DNA of 58,410 nucleotides, taken from assembly GCA_013823945.1 (NCBI GenBank), contig PNMZ01000009.1, positions 1-58,410 on the forward strand, in the 5' to 3' direction. A program made the position numbers and the translations under genes. This document shows positions 32,034-39,810 of this stretch, piece by piece. Within the stretch, counting starts at the first letter, position 1, and the number at the start of each line of letters is the position of its first letter. Below the pieces are notes generated by a model that was given only the letters and a program-made list of their open reading frames with translations, did not search any database and was not told where the DNA came from. The stretch comes from a bacterium (GTDB taxonomy: Bacteria; Armatimonadota; Fimbriimonadia; Fimbriimonadales; Fimbriimonadaceae).

Positions 32034-33137
32034 ATGTATCAGGCACCATTGCCAGTTGAGTACACAGCGGCATCGGAGGAGGAACTTCGGTCACGCATTT
32101 TGGCGGCCAAGTCGGCTTTGGGAAATCGCTTGGTGATTTTGGGTCATCATTATCAGCGCGATCAGATCATTGAATTTGCGGATTTTCGAGGTGATAGTTA
32201 TAAGCTTGCGCAGAATGCCCGGGCGCATCCCGAGGCGCAGTTTATTGTATTTTGTGGTGTTCACTTTATGGCGGAGTCAGCGGACATTTTGACCAGTGCT
32301 GACCAAAAGGTTATTTTGCCGAATATGGCGGCAGGATGTTCGATGGCGGACATGGCGGGTTTATTTCAGGTTCGGAGTTGCTGGAAGCAATTGACCGAAT
32401 TAGGAATTGAAGGGGTGGTTCCCGTGACTTACATTAATTCGGCGGCGAATTTGAAGGGATTTGTCGGTGAGCATGGGGGGATTGTGTGTACGAGCACGAA
32501 TGCACCGGGGGCGGTTGAGTGGGCACTGGAACAGGGCGAGAAGGTGTTGTTCTTCCCGGATCAGCACTTGGGGCGGAACACCGGGGTTCGTCTGGGATTT
32601 GACTATGAGGTTGACATGGTTGTTTGGGATCCATTCAAACCCCTGGGCGGGAATTCCGCGGAGGATTTGCGACGGGCGAAATTTATTTTATGGAAGGGAC
32701 ATTGTTCGGTACACAAGCGGTTTACGGTTGAGCAGATTGAGAGAGCCAGAGCTGAGTATCCGGGAGTGACAGTTGTGGTTCACCCGGAGTGTCCTTTGGA
32801 AGTTGTTCAGGCGGCGGACATGAATGGTTCGACGGAGTTTATTTTGAAAGTTGTGACGGAGGCTCCGGCGGGTTCGGTTTGGGCGGTGGGGACGGAAATC
32901 AATTTGGTCAAGCGTTTGGCAATTGAGAATCCGGACAAGACGGTGTTTTGTTTGGACCCGGAGATATGCCCTTGTTCAACGATGTACCGGATTCATCCGA
33001 GTTTCTTGTGCTGGGTTTTGGAGCGATTGGTGGCAGGAGAAGTTGTCAACCAAGTGATTGTTCCGGAGAAGACCGCAGAGTGGGCGCGAGTGGCATTGGA
33101 GCGTATGTTGACGATTGGGCAGCGGGTTCGAGACTAA
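32034..33137 (+). CDS. nadA: Quinolinate synthase
   Basis: NadA condenses iminoaspartate from NadB with dihydroxyacetone phosphate to quinolinate, using a [4Fe-4S] cluster. The 367-residue protein is of the longer Bacillus-like type. 'ILGHHYQRDQI' opens the first domain. Expected cluster ligands are Cys102 in 'AAGCSMADMA', Cys224 in 'GHCSVH', and Cys312 or Cys314 in 'ICPCSTM'. Substrate residues in 'VTYINSAANLK' are present. nadB lies about 5.4 kb upstream on the other strand and nadC is not seen. The cluster ties it to the Fe-S genes elsewhere in the window. Confidence 0.96.
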   Translation: MYQAPLPVEYTAASEEELRSRILAAKSALGNRLVILGHHYQRDQIIEFADFRGDSYKLAQNARAHPEAQFIVFCGVHFMAESADILTSADQKVILPNMAAGCSMADMAGLFQVRSCWKQLTELGIEGVVPVTYINSAANLKGFVGEHGGIVCTSTNAPGAVEWALEQGEKVLFFPDQHLGRNTGVRLGFDYEVDMVVWDPFKPLGGNSAEDLRRAKFILWKGHCSVHKRFTVEQIERARAEYPGVTVVVHPECPLEVVQAADMNGSTEFILKVVTEAPAGSVWAVGTEINLVKRLAIENPDKTVFCLDPEICPCSTMYRIHPSFLCWVLERLVAGEVVNQVIVPEKTAEWARVALERMLTIGQRVRD

Positions 33138-33142
33138 AGCGG

Positions 33143-35485
33143 CTATTTCTTGGTGAGAGCAAGGTTGAGAACCTCTTGGGCGTCACTGACGAATGTGAAT
33201 TCAATTTGCTTTCGGACGGATTCGGGGATGTCATCCAGGTCTCGTTCGTTGTCGGCGGGGAGGATGATCTTTCGGAAACCGGCGCGGTGGGCGGCGAGAA
33301 CTTTCTCACGAATTCCACCAACAGGTAGAACTTTTCCACGCAGAGTGATTTCTCCGGTCATGGTGATGTCGGATCGGATGGGGCGGTTCGTATAGGCACT
33401 GGTCAGGGCAGTGAGGATGGTGATTCCGGCGGATGGGCCATCTTTGGGAACGGCACCTTCGGGAACGTGAAGGTGGATGTCGTAGCGGAAGTCTTTGTCG
33501 CTGAGTTCGGCTTGATGCTGACGCAGGTAGGACATTGCGGCGTGGGCGGATTCTTTCATCACGTCGCCAAGTGATCCAGTTAACCGAATGGTGGGTTGTT
33601 CGGCGTATGGCTCTGAGAGAGCAACTTCGATGCTAATGATATCTCCACCGTATTCGCTGTAAACGAGTCCGGTGGCGATACCGATTTCATTGGTTTTGCC
33701 TTTGAGCCCGTATCGGAACTTGGGCCGACCGAGGAAGTCGGTCAGATTATCAGGGGTAACGAGAACTGACTTTGTATTGTTCTCAGCGATCTGCCGGGCA
33801 GTTTTTCGACACACTGTGGCGATTTCGCGGTTGAGGGAGCGGACGCCGGATTCACGGGTGTATTCGCGGACGATTGTCTCAAACGATTTTGGATCAACCT
33901 TAAGGTGGGTTTTGTTGAGCCCATGCTCGCGGAGTTTTTCTGGGAGGAGATATTTTTTGGCGATTTCGATTTTTTCTTTTTCGGTGTAGCTGGGGAATCG
34001 GATGATTTCCATGCGGTCACGGAGGGGGGCAGGGATGTTTTCGAGAAGATTGGCGGTGCATATGAACATCACGGCACTGAGATCGAACGGAGCTTCAATG
34101 TAGTGGTCGGAGAAAGTGCTGTTTTGCTCGGGATCAAGGGCTTCGAGAAGGGCGGATGTGGGATCGCCACGAAAATCGGAGGTCATTTTGTCGATTTCAT
34201 CGAGCATGAAAACGGGGTTTTTGGTGCCACATTGTTTCAGAGCTTGGATAAGACGTCCGGGCATTGAGCCGATGTAGGTGCGGCGGTGGCCCCTGATTTC
34301 GGCTTCATCGCGTACACCACCGAGGGAGATGCGTTGGAATTTGCGGCCCAGGGCTTCAGCGATCGATCTTCCGAGGGAAGTTTTTCCGACTCCTGGAGGT
34401 CCAACGAAGCAGAGGATGGGGCCCCGGAGGGAGTTACTGACTTGTCGAACGGCTAGGAAATCGGCGATTCGGTCTTTGACGGTGGTGAGTCCGTAGTGGT
34501 CTCGGTCAAGAATTTGGACGGCTTTTTTGACGTCGATTGAATCTTCGGTGAGGGTTTGCCAGGGGAGGGAGAGGAGCCAATCGATGTAATTGCGGATGAC
34601 CATACCTTCGGGGGAGCTTGTGGGGGCGCGTTCGAGTCGCTTGACTTCTTGCATTGCTCGTTCGAGGGTTTCTTCGGGCATTCCAACTTGGATGAACTGC
34701 TGGCGGTAGTTTTCTCCTTCTTCGGAGAGATGATCACCGCCACCGAGTTCGGCTTGGATAGCCCGGAGTTGTTCACGAAGATAGTATTCGCGTTGGGTTT
34801 GACCGACTTCGCGTTCGACTTTGGTTCTCAGTTGGGATTGGAGTTCGAGGACTTGGAGCTCTCGGGTCAGAATTTGGACGAGCTCGGTCATCCGGGTTTC
34901 GGTGTTGAGTTGGGCGAGCAGGGATTGTTTGGTTTGGGCAGTGGTGGGAAGGTGGTGGGCGATGGTATCAGCGAGTTGACCAGGGTCGGTGATTGCGGTT
35001 ATGGTTTCGCTGACTTCGGGGGGGATATTGATGCCGAGGTTGGCGGCTTGTTGGAAAACGGCGACGGCTTCTCGGATGAGAGCTTCAGTGTTGGGGGTTT
35101 TTACTTCTTGCTCTTGGGCGAGTGAGTATTCAGTTGAGAATGACCGAGCACGGAAGCTGAGTTTGTGGAGGTGGGCTCGGGCCATGCCACGGAGGACAAC
35201 GCGCATTGTTCCATCGGGGAGGGGGAGGACGTGGAGAACTTCGGAGAGGGTGCCGATGGGGTAGAGATCGGTGCCTTTTGGTTCTTCGATAAGCTGGTCT
35301 TTCTGGCCGACGACGATGACTTCTCGGTCTTTATTAAGGGCGATTTGGAGGGCACGAACGGACATATCACGTCCGACGAGCAGGGTTTGAATCACTCCGG
35401 GGAAGTGGACAGTATCTCGCACGGGGAGTACAGGGAGTTTGGCGCGGATATTTTGGGGATTATCAACTCGGGCCGATTTCGGCAT
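33143..35485 (-). CDS. lon: ATP-dependent protease Lon
   Basis: LonA degrades damaged and regulatory proteins in the cytosol. All three parts are present in 780 residues: an N-terminal substrate-binding domain starting with 'LPVLPVRDTVHFPGV' and a long coiled region; an AAA+ module with Walker A 'GPPGVGKTS' and Walker B 'FMLDEIDKM'; and a C-terminal Ser/Lys protease domain with Ser685 in 'PKDGPSAGIT' and Lys728 in 'GGIREKVLAA'. Length is normal for LonA. It is convergent with nadA (5 bases apart) and has no obvious heat-shock inverted repeat in front of it. Confidence 0.98.
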   Translation of the reverse strand: MPKSARVDNPQNIRAKLPVLPVRDTVHFPGVIQTLLVGRDMSVRALQIALNKDREVIVVGQKDQLIEEPKGTDLYPIGTLSEVLHVLPLPDGTMRVVLRGMARAHLHKLSFRARSFSTEYSLAQEQEVKTPNTEALIREAVAVFQQAANLGINIPPEVSETITAITDPGQLADTIAHHLPTTAQTKQSLLAQLNTETRMTELVQILTRELQVLELQSQLRTKVEREVGQTQREYYLREQLRAIQAELGGGDHLSEEGENYRQQFIQVGMPEETLERAMQEVKRLERAPTSSPEGMVIRNYIDWLLSLPWQTLTEDSIDVKKAVQILDRDHYGLTTVKDRIADFLAVRQVSNSLRGPILCFVGPPGVGKTSLGRSIAEALGRKFQRISLGGVRDEAEIRGHRRTYIGSMPGRLIQALKQCGTKNPVFMLDEIDKMTSDFRGDPTSALLEALDPEQNSTFSDHYIEAPFDLSAVMFICTANLLENIPAPLRDRMEIIRFPSYTEKEKIEIAKKYLLPEKLREHGLNKTHLKVDPKSFETIVREYTRESGVRSLNREIATVCRKTARQIAENNTKSVLVTPDNLTDFLGRPKFRYGLKGKTNEIGIATGLVYSEYGGDIISIEVALSEPYAEQPTIRLTGSLGDVMKESAHAAMSYLRQHQAELSDKDFRYDIHLHVPEGAVPKDGPSAGITILTALTSAYTNRPIRSDITMTGEITLRGKVLPVGGIREKVLAAHRAGFRKIILPADNERDLDDIPESVRKQIEFTFVSDAQEVLNLALTKK

Positions 35486-35540
35486 AGGGTTACGTTACCG
35501 CAGGATTTGCGGAAATGCACCAGTTGAGTTTGCGAGAGTT

Positions 35541-36098
35541 TTAAGAATTTGAATTTGATTCAGGGGTGGGCGATTTTTGTAAGGTGAGGGTGTCCATGGC
35601 GTGTCGAACGGATTCTTCGGATCGGAAGAGTTCTTCAAAAACACGATCGATGATATCGAAGACTTCGAGGAGGACGGCCAGTCTTTGGCGGACGACATTG
35701 GCGGCTTCGGATTGATCGGAGTCGGGAATGATTTCGAGGCAATCGCGGATGGCGGAGACCGTGGGATCAATTTCTCGGCGCTTGCGTTCGCGGACGACAC
35801 GAGTAAACATTTGGACGATGTCGTCATCGGAGCGATAGATATCTTTGCGGTCGCCGGGGCGGCGGTATCGTTGAATGACCCCCCACTCGGTGAGGTCGCG
35901 GAGATTCATTGATGCGTTGCCACGAGAAATGTGGAGCTGCTCAATCATTTCATCCATTGTGAGGTCTTTGCCAGTGATGAGGAGGAGGGCATGGAGCTGG
36001 GCCATGGTGCGATTGATGCCCCAACTGGAGGACATTCGACCCCATTCCATGATGAATTGCTCTTGGGCTTGGCGGGTTGCGTTGGATATCTCACTCAC
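35541..36098 (-). CDS. GbsR/MarR-like transcriptional regulator
   Basis: This winged-helix regulator of 185 residues belongs to the GbsR type. 'WGRMSSSWGINRTMAQLHALL' at the N-terminus, 'LTMDEMIEQLHISRGNASM' as the recognition region, and 'YRRPGDRKDIYRS' as the wing are all typical. The C-terminal half is helical and should dimerise. GbsR-type proteins repress choline/glycine betaine or membrane-transport genes in some bacteria; no such target is adjacent. GTG is the start, with TAAACT close in front. It lies upstream of lon in the same direction, 55 bases away. Confidence 0.85.
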   Translation of the reverse strand: MSEISNATRQAQEQFIMEWGRMSSSWGINRTMAQLHALLLITGKDLTMDEMIEQLHISRGNASMNLRDLTEWGVIQRYRRPGDRKDIYRSDDDIVQMFTRVVRERKRREIDPTVSAIRDCLEIIPDSDQSEAANVVRQRLAVLLEVFDIIDRVFEELFRSEESVRHAMDTLTLQKSPTPESNSNS

Positions 36099-36107
36099 AG
36101 GTGTCTT

Positions 36108-36113
36108 AGTTTA
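36108..36113 (-). promoter_or_regulatory. -10 box of the GbsR-type gene
   Basis: TAAACT on the minus strand ends 9 bases before the GTG start, compatible with a leaderless or nearly leaderless transcript. Confidence 0.4.
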
Positions 36114-36184
36114 CGGTTTTTTATTGCGGCGAATCGCCAGAAACGGTGGTGGAAGCAATTGATTGAGCCGATAATTTGAGAGCT

Positions 36185-36841
36185 TTGGGAAAGATTTCGC
36201 CTCAGGATTTCATTGGCACTCGTACTCGTTTTCAGCGATTGCGGGATGCAAAGTTATTTACGGGGTGGATTGAAGATTTCTTTGGGACGAAGGTTGTTAT
36301 CTCATCGAATACAAATTTTGCGGTTCAGGTGGGAGATGAATTTCGATTTGAGGGGTTTGGACATCATATCTCGGTGGTTTTTACAGCGGTATTGGATTCG
36401 GTCGGGCAATTGAGTTTGGTGGATGCCGGTCGAGTGACGACGATTGAGGGAACGAATGCTCGGATAGTTGAGGCCAAGCGCGTGTCATTTCATTTGACGC
36501 TGGTTGGTCCGGTACGATTTTCGGCTTCTCATGAGAATTTGAGGATGCGGACAAGTGACTTGTTTGCGGTAGTGGCTGATTCGGTGGGGGAGCATGAGAT
36601 GATTGTTGTGGATGTGTCTCAAGGGGGCTTAGGTTTGATCTCGGGGACACCTTTGAAGGCGAAGGACTACGTGAAGATTCGGATTGAGACCCGGTTGGGT
36701 CCGGTGGATGCCACGGGGAATGTTCGATATTGTCGGCTGGATCGCGATCGCGATGGGATGTACCGAGTGGGCCTTCAGTTTATGGATATGGATCGGGTGA
36801 ATCGTCCGCGCTGGGAACGTTATTTGGAGAAAGCGGCTTAG
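36185..36841 (+). CDS. PilZ-like protein A (tandem paralogue)
   Basis: This 218-residue protein is built like YcgR: an N-terminal beta-domain (about 5-105), then a PilZ-like domain with 'DVSQGGLGLIS', the D/NxSxxG element that binds c-di-GMP. The usual RxxxR is represented by 'GPVRFSASHENLRMR'-type sequence rather than a perfect RxxxR, so binding is uncertain. The closely similar next gene starts MATIS where this one has a TTG-coded residue before GKIS, which favours the TTG at 36185; TTG 36176 is the other option. The role is likely c-di-GMP or surface-sensing output. Confidence 0.7.
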   Translation: MGKISPQDFIGTRTRFQRLRDAKLFTGWIEDFFGTKVVISSNTNFAVQVGDEFRFEGFGHHISVVFTAVLDSVGQLSLVDAGRVTTIEGTNARIVEAKRVSFHLTLVGPVRFSASHENLRMRTSDLFAVVADSVGEHEMIVVDVSQGGLGLISGTPLKAKDYVKIRIETRLGPVDATGNVRYCRLDRDRDGMYRVGLQFMDMDRVNRPRWERYLEKAA

Positions 36842-36923
36842 GTCGTCTCAACAGGTGATTTTACGGGGATTTTTCCTCACATTTGTCCGAACATATAGAT
36901 GGCATTCTGCCGAACCTGAATTT

Positions 36924-37580
36924 ATGGCAACGATATCTGCAGCCAGCTTTGTAGGAACTCGCACTCGTTTTCAGCGACTGCGAGATGCAAAGATTTTTTC
37001 GGGTTGGATAGAGAATTGCGATGGTGATTTGATAACGCTTTCGACCAATACTCAGGCGGCGGTTCAGATTGGAGATGTTTTTAGGATTGAGGGATATGGT
37101 CACAAGGTGTCTATGATCGTGAATGCTGAGATGGTGCGTGTTGGTCAACTGGATTTGACAGCAGATGGGATTGTGGCGGGGATTCAGGGCACGAAAAGCT
37201 CAGTAATTGAGGCGAAGCGCGTTACTTTTCTTTTGCGGATGTCTGGCCCCGCACGATTTGCGGCATCAATGGAGAATGTCCGGATCAAGACTCCTCCACT
37301 TCCGGTTATGGTGAAATCCTCGCAAGGCGAGATCCAGGGTTATAGTCTTGACGTGAGTATGCAGGGCCTCGGATTTACGACGGCGGCGGTGTTGAGTGCG
37401 GACGAGGATGTCGAAGCCGCAATTCAAACGAAGTACGGGATGCTTAGTTTCCGTGGAAACGTGCGCTATTGTACGAGTGATCGCGACCGTGACGGGATGC
37501 ACCGTTGCGGGATTCACCTTGATCCATTGGAGCGGACGATCAGTCCGAAATGGGAGATGTTGGTTGAGAATCCGGCTTGA
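36924..37580 (+). CDS. PilZ-like protein B (tandem paralogue)
   Basis: A 218-residue paralogue of the preceding gene, sharing 'GTRTRFQRLRDAK' near the N-terminus, 'IEAKRV' in the middle and 'GNVRYC..DRDRDGM' near the end. The PilZ element 'DVSMQGLGF' keeps Asp, Ser and the last Gly but has Gln in place of one Gly. The open frame extends upstream to 36855, but the ATG at 36924 aligns with the start of its paralogue. Tandem duplication followed by divergence is the simplest history. A soluble cytosolic location is expected. Confidence 0.72.
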   Translation: MATISAASFVGTRTRFQRLRDAKIFSGWIENCDGDLITLSTNTQAAVQIGDVFRIEGYGHKVSMIVNAEMVRVGQLDLTADGIVAGIQGTKSSVIEAKRVTFLLRMSGPARFAASMENVRIKTPPLPVMVKSSQGEIQGYSLDVSMQGLGFTTAAVLSADEDVEAAIQTKYGMLSFRGNVRYCTSDRDRDGMHRCGIHLDPLERTISPKWEMLVENPA

Positions 37581-37583
37581 TTG

Positions 37584-37829
37584 TTAGCCAGCGAGCTCGC
37601 GTCCGCGTTCGGCGTTCTTTTCGATAAAGTCGCGCCAATTATCGGGAACGTCGGTGTCGACAAAAATAGCTGAGACGGGGCATTCAGGTTCGCAGAGTCC
37701 GCAGTCAATGCACTCGTCGGGGTTGATGACCACCATGTCGCCATCTTCATAGATGCAGTCAACGGGGCAGACGGTCATACATGACTTATCTTTGACACCG
37801 ATGCAGGGTTCTGTCACGACGTAGGGCAT
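37584..37829 (-). CDS. fdxA: 7Fe ferredoxin ([3Fe-4S][4Fe-4S])
   Basis: An 81-residue electron carrier with the seven-iron cysteine pattern. Cys9, Cys17 and Cys50 should hold the [3Fe-4S] cluster, and Cys21, Cys40, Cys43 and Cys46 the [4Fe-4S] cluster; Cys25 matches the free cysteine of Azotobacter FdI. 'CMTVCPVDCIYE' and 'CIDCGLCEPECP' are diagnostic. The C-terminal extension is shorter than in FdI. The start is preceded by AGGGGAG. It is convergent with the PilZ pair and lies downstream of tetR on the same strand. Confidence 0.95.
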   Translation of the reverse strand: MPYVVTEPCIGVKDKSCMTVCPVDCIYEDGDMVVINPDECIDCGLCEPECPVSAIFVDTDVPDNWRDFIEKNAERGRELAG

Positions 37830-37873
37830 ATCTCCCCTTGATTATGCAGGATTCGAGCCAGCTTTTCGGATTT

Positions 37874-38437
37874 TTAGTTCTTGGTGCCGCCGGAATTTTT
37901 GTTTGCGAGCCACGTTGCCATTCTTCCGTTGATCCTCGTGCCTTTTCTCATGCTTGCGTAGATCGGGTGGCCGTACATCGCGGCGTGGAGGAGGAACGAT
38001 GCTTCTTCGATGAGTTCTTCATCGGTGATCTCTGGGTGTAAGGTTTTGATGAGGGCGGTAGCGGGGGCGATGAGGTTGAGTTGGATTGACTCTCGGATTT
38101 CATCTCGGTTGACCTGTTCCGAGAGGTCGCGAAGATCGCGATTGATTTGGAGGTAGTCCACCCGGGCCCCATCGAGAAGGATGTTGATGAATTGTTCGAT
38201 TGATGTGGCGGATTTGAGGTCTGCCCCAAGTTCAGCGAGGGTTTGAGTGGCCCAGGCGACGTAGAGCCCTTCTTTATCTTGGAAGTGGTGGTAGAGGCTG
38301 GGAGCTTTAACACCACTATGTTCGAGGATTTGGGCCACGCTCACGCCCTGGAGACTCCCGTTGGCGAAAAGAACTGAGGCGGCGGACATGAGCTTGCGCT
38401 TTCCGTCGCGGGTATTGGGTCGTAGGCGGATTTCCAC
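37874..38437 (-). CDS. TetR family transcriptional regulator
   Basis: A 187-residue regulator with GTG start. The N-terminal HTH is typical: 'GKRKLMSAASVLFANGS' (helix 1), 'GVSVAQILEHSGVKAPSLYH' (helices 2-3) and 'HFQDKEGLYVAW' (helix 4 entry). The C-terminal ligand/dimer domain is helical, with a pattern 'RDLRDLSEQVNRDEI' near its middle; its ligand cannot be inferred. It lies between fdxA and the divergent A-type Fe-S carrier gene, so control of one of these is plausible. Confidence 0.9.
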   Translation of the reverse strand: MEIRLRPNTRDGKRKLMSAASVLFANGSLQGVSVAQILEHSGVKAPSLYHHFQDKEGLYVAWATQTLAELGADLKSATSIEQFINILLDGARVDYLQINRDLRDLSEQVNRDEIRESIQLNLIAPATALIKTLHPEITDEELIEEASFLLHAAMYGHPIYASMRKGTRINGRMATWLANKNSGGTKN

Positions 38438-38577
38438 ACCTAGTCTTCGGGGTGAGATTTGTGAAAGTGCCCAAAAAAGTATAGATTGTGATATAGGTTC
38501 GGGACATTGGTCGCATTGTAGCTAGGTTCGGGATGGGTATTGGGGGGGATTGGCAAACAGTTTGGTTAGATTTGGCC

Positions 38578-38583
38578 TAAAAT
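38578..38583 (+). promoter_or_regulatory. -10 box of the A-type Fe-S carrier gene
   Basis: TAAAAT lies 26 bases before the ATG at 38610, and AGGAG sits at 38591-38595 between them. This gene therefore has an ordinary leader with a ribosome-binding site, in contrast to the leaderless pattern seen elsewhere. Confidence 0.4.
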
Positions 38584-38609
38584 ATGAACAGGAGTTATCT
38601 GAATTAATG

Positions 38610-38990
38610 GCAATCACACTCTCGGATCGCGCTGTCACTGAGTTGAAAGAGCTCATGGTCAGTCAGGAGAAGCAGGAAGCAGCCTTGCGCGTTTGGGTCG
38701 CAGGGGGCGGTTGTTCCGGTTTGACTTATGGCATGGCGCTTGATGATGGGGAAGCAGAGGAAGGCGATAACACTTTTGAATACAGCGGTATTCGGGTTGT
38801 GATTGATGGTTTGAGCCTTCAGTATATGGAGGGGGCAACGGTTGATTACGTTGACGACATGATGGGTGGCGGATTTAAGATTGAGAATCCGAATGCCACT
38901 TCCAGCTGTGGTTGTGGAAGCAGCTTTAAGACTGAAGGCAGTGAAGGCGCACCTGCCGGCGGTTGCGGTAGCTGCGGTTGCGCAAGCTAG
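38610..38990 (+). CDS. erpA: A-type iron-sulfur cluster carrier (ErpA/IscA/SufA family)
   Basis: A 126-residue HesB/IscA-type protein that carries Fe-S clusters to apo-enzymes. The three conserved cysteines are Cys36 in 'GGGCSGLTYGM' and Cys101/Cys103 in 'SSCGCGSSF'. The family normally ends soon after that pair; here an extra Gly/Ser-rich tail ends in GGCGSCGCAS, adding Cys120, Cys123 and Cys125, which could bind metal or transfer sulfur. ATG 38610 has AGGAG before it. Which of ErpA, IscA or SufA it is cannot be decided from sequence. Confidence 0.9.
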   Translation, partial: AITLSDRAVTELKELMVSQEKQEAALRVWVAGGGCSGLTYGMALDDGEAEEGDNTFEYSGIRVVIDGLSLQYMEGATVDYVDDMMGGGFKIENPNATSSCGCGSSFKTEGSEGAPAGGCGSCGCAS

Positions 38991-39018
38991 GCGATTGGAT
39001 GTGACGGAGGGCGTGAGC

Positions 39019-39300
39019 ATGCGGGAACGTGTTGCTCGCGCCCTTTTGCTTTTTGCCGCTACGGTGTTTACCTTTACGAATGCCACTTTGATTCTTGATT
39101 TGAACAGTAGTCTTTTTTTAGTACCACCAGCCGCAGGGTCTGTTTTAGCCAGCCTTTCACTCATTGGCTTAGGCATGGTTGTGCTCAGCGTTTTCATTGA
39201 TAAGTGGGATTCACGAAGAAATTGGCTTTTGAGTTATACAGTTTTGATGGCAATCTTGACCTTTGTGATTCCAATCAGTCCGAGCGCAGCCATAGGATGA
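39019..39300 (+). CDS. Small three-helix membrane protein
   Basis: A 93-residue frame starting at ATG 39019 behind GGAGG, 28 bases after the Fe-S carrier gene. Three hydrophobic segments (about 5-22, 35-55 and 65-88) indicate an inner-membrane protein with basic residues on the cytosolic side ('MRERVARA', 'DKWDSRRN'). No family is recognised. The longer open frame upstream overlaps erpA and is a shadow. A hairpin starts directly at the stop. Confidence 0.6.
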   Translation: MRERVARALLLFAATVFTFTNATLILDLNSSLFLVPPAAGSVLASLSLIGLGMVVLSVFIDKWDSRRNWLLSYTVLMAILTFVIPISPSAAIG

Positions 39301-39338
39301 AAAAAATTGCCCTCAACTCCCTAGAGTTGAAGGCAATT
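39298..39338 (-). terminator. Terminator of the PilZ gene at 39365
   Basis: AATTGCC and GGCAATT close a stem that also contains TTCAACTC/GAGTTGA, with a short loop. On the minus strand it runs into seven T, so it ends the PilZ/HD-GYP transcript. It can also fold on the + strand, where the T-run is poor. Confidence 0.75.
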
Positions 39339-39364
39339 CACCGGGTTTTGAATGTTAGGTTTGA

Positions 39365-39736
39365 CTAGCCGGTCAGCATTTCGCCTTGGGCTTTGAAGAC
39401 GCAATGAACGTATTCGACCCACTCAATGCGCTCAAGAGCGGTTGTTGGGGTGAGGCGGAAGCCGGTGCTGTACAGGTCTGATTCTTCGATTGCTTTGGAG
39501 TGCAGGGATTCTGCATGGATTGAAACGGGGGTGGCGTTGCCACGTCCGATTTCAAGCTTGTATTTGGCTCCGTCCTCGAACGGTACTTTGGATCGGACTT
39601 GGAGTCCGCCGAGGCTGATATCCACGATAACGGATCGGGTGGTGTTCGTCTCGCCATCTTTTGTGATGATTGCGTAGTCCATGAGTTCAAATCGCGCGTG
39701 TTTGCGTCGATCGGAGAGGTTGTGTTCCATGTTCAT
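39365..39736 (-). CDS. Single-domain PilZ c-di-GMP receptor
   Basis: A 123-residue stand-alone PilZ domain with both binding elements: 'DRRKHARFE' (RxxxR) near residue 10 and 'DISLGGLQVRS' (D/NxSxxG) near 40-50. Such proteins bind c-di-GMP and relay it to motility, pili or polysaccharide machinery. It lies 74 bases downstream of a c-di-GMP phosphodiesterase gene on the same strand, an enzyme/receptor pairing. A terminator follows. Confidence 0.92.
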   Translation of the reverse strand: MNMEHNLSDRRKHARFELMDYAIITKDGETNTTRSVIVDISLGGLQVRSKVPFEDGAKYKLEIGRGNATPVSIHAESLHSKAIEESDLYSTGFRLTPTTALERIEWVEYVHCVFKAQGEMLTG

Positions 39737-39810
39737 GTTGTTTCCCGGTTTTTTCGACAGGTCTGTCTATAGATGATTTTTGGTTGTTTTCTTGCGAATC
39801 CTTAGAGTGA

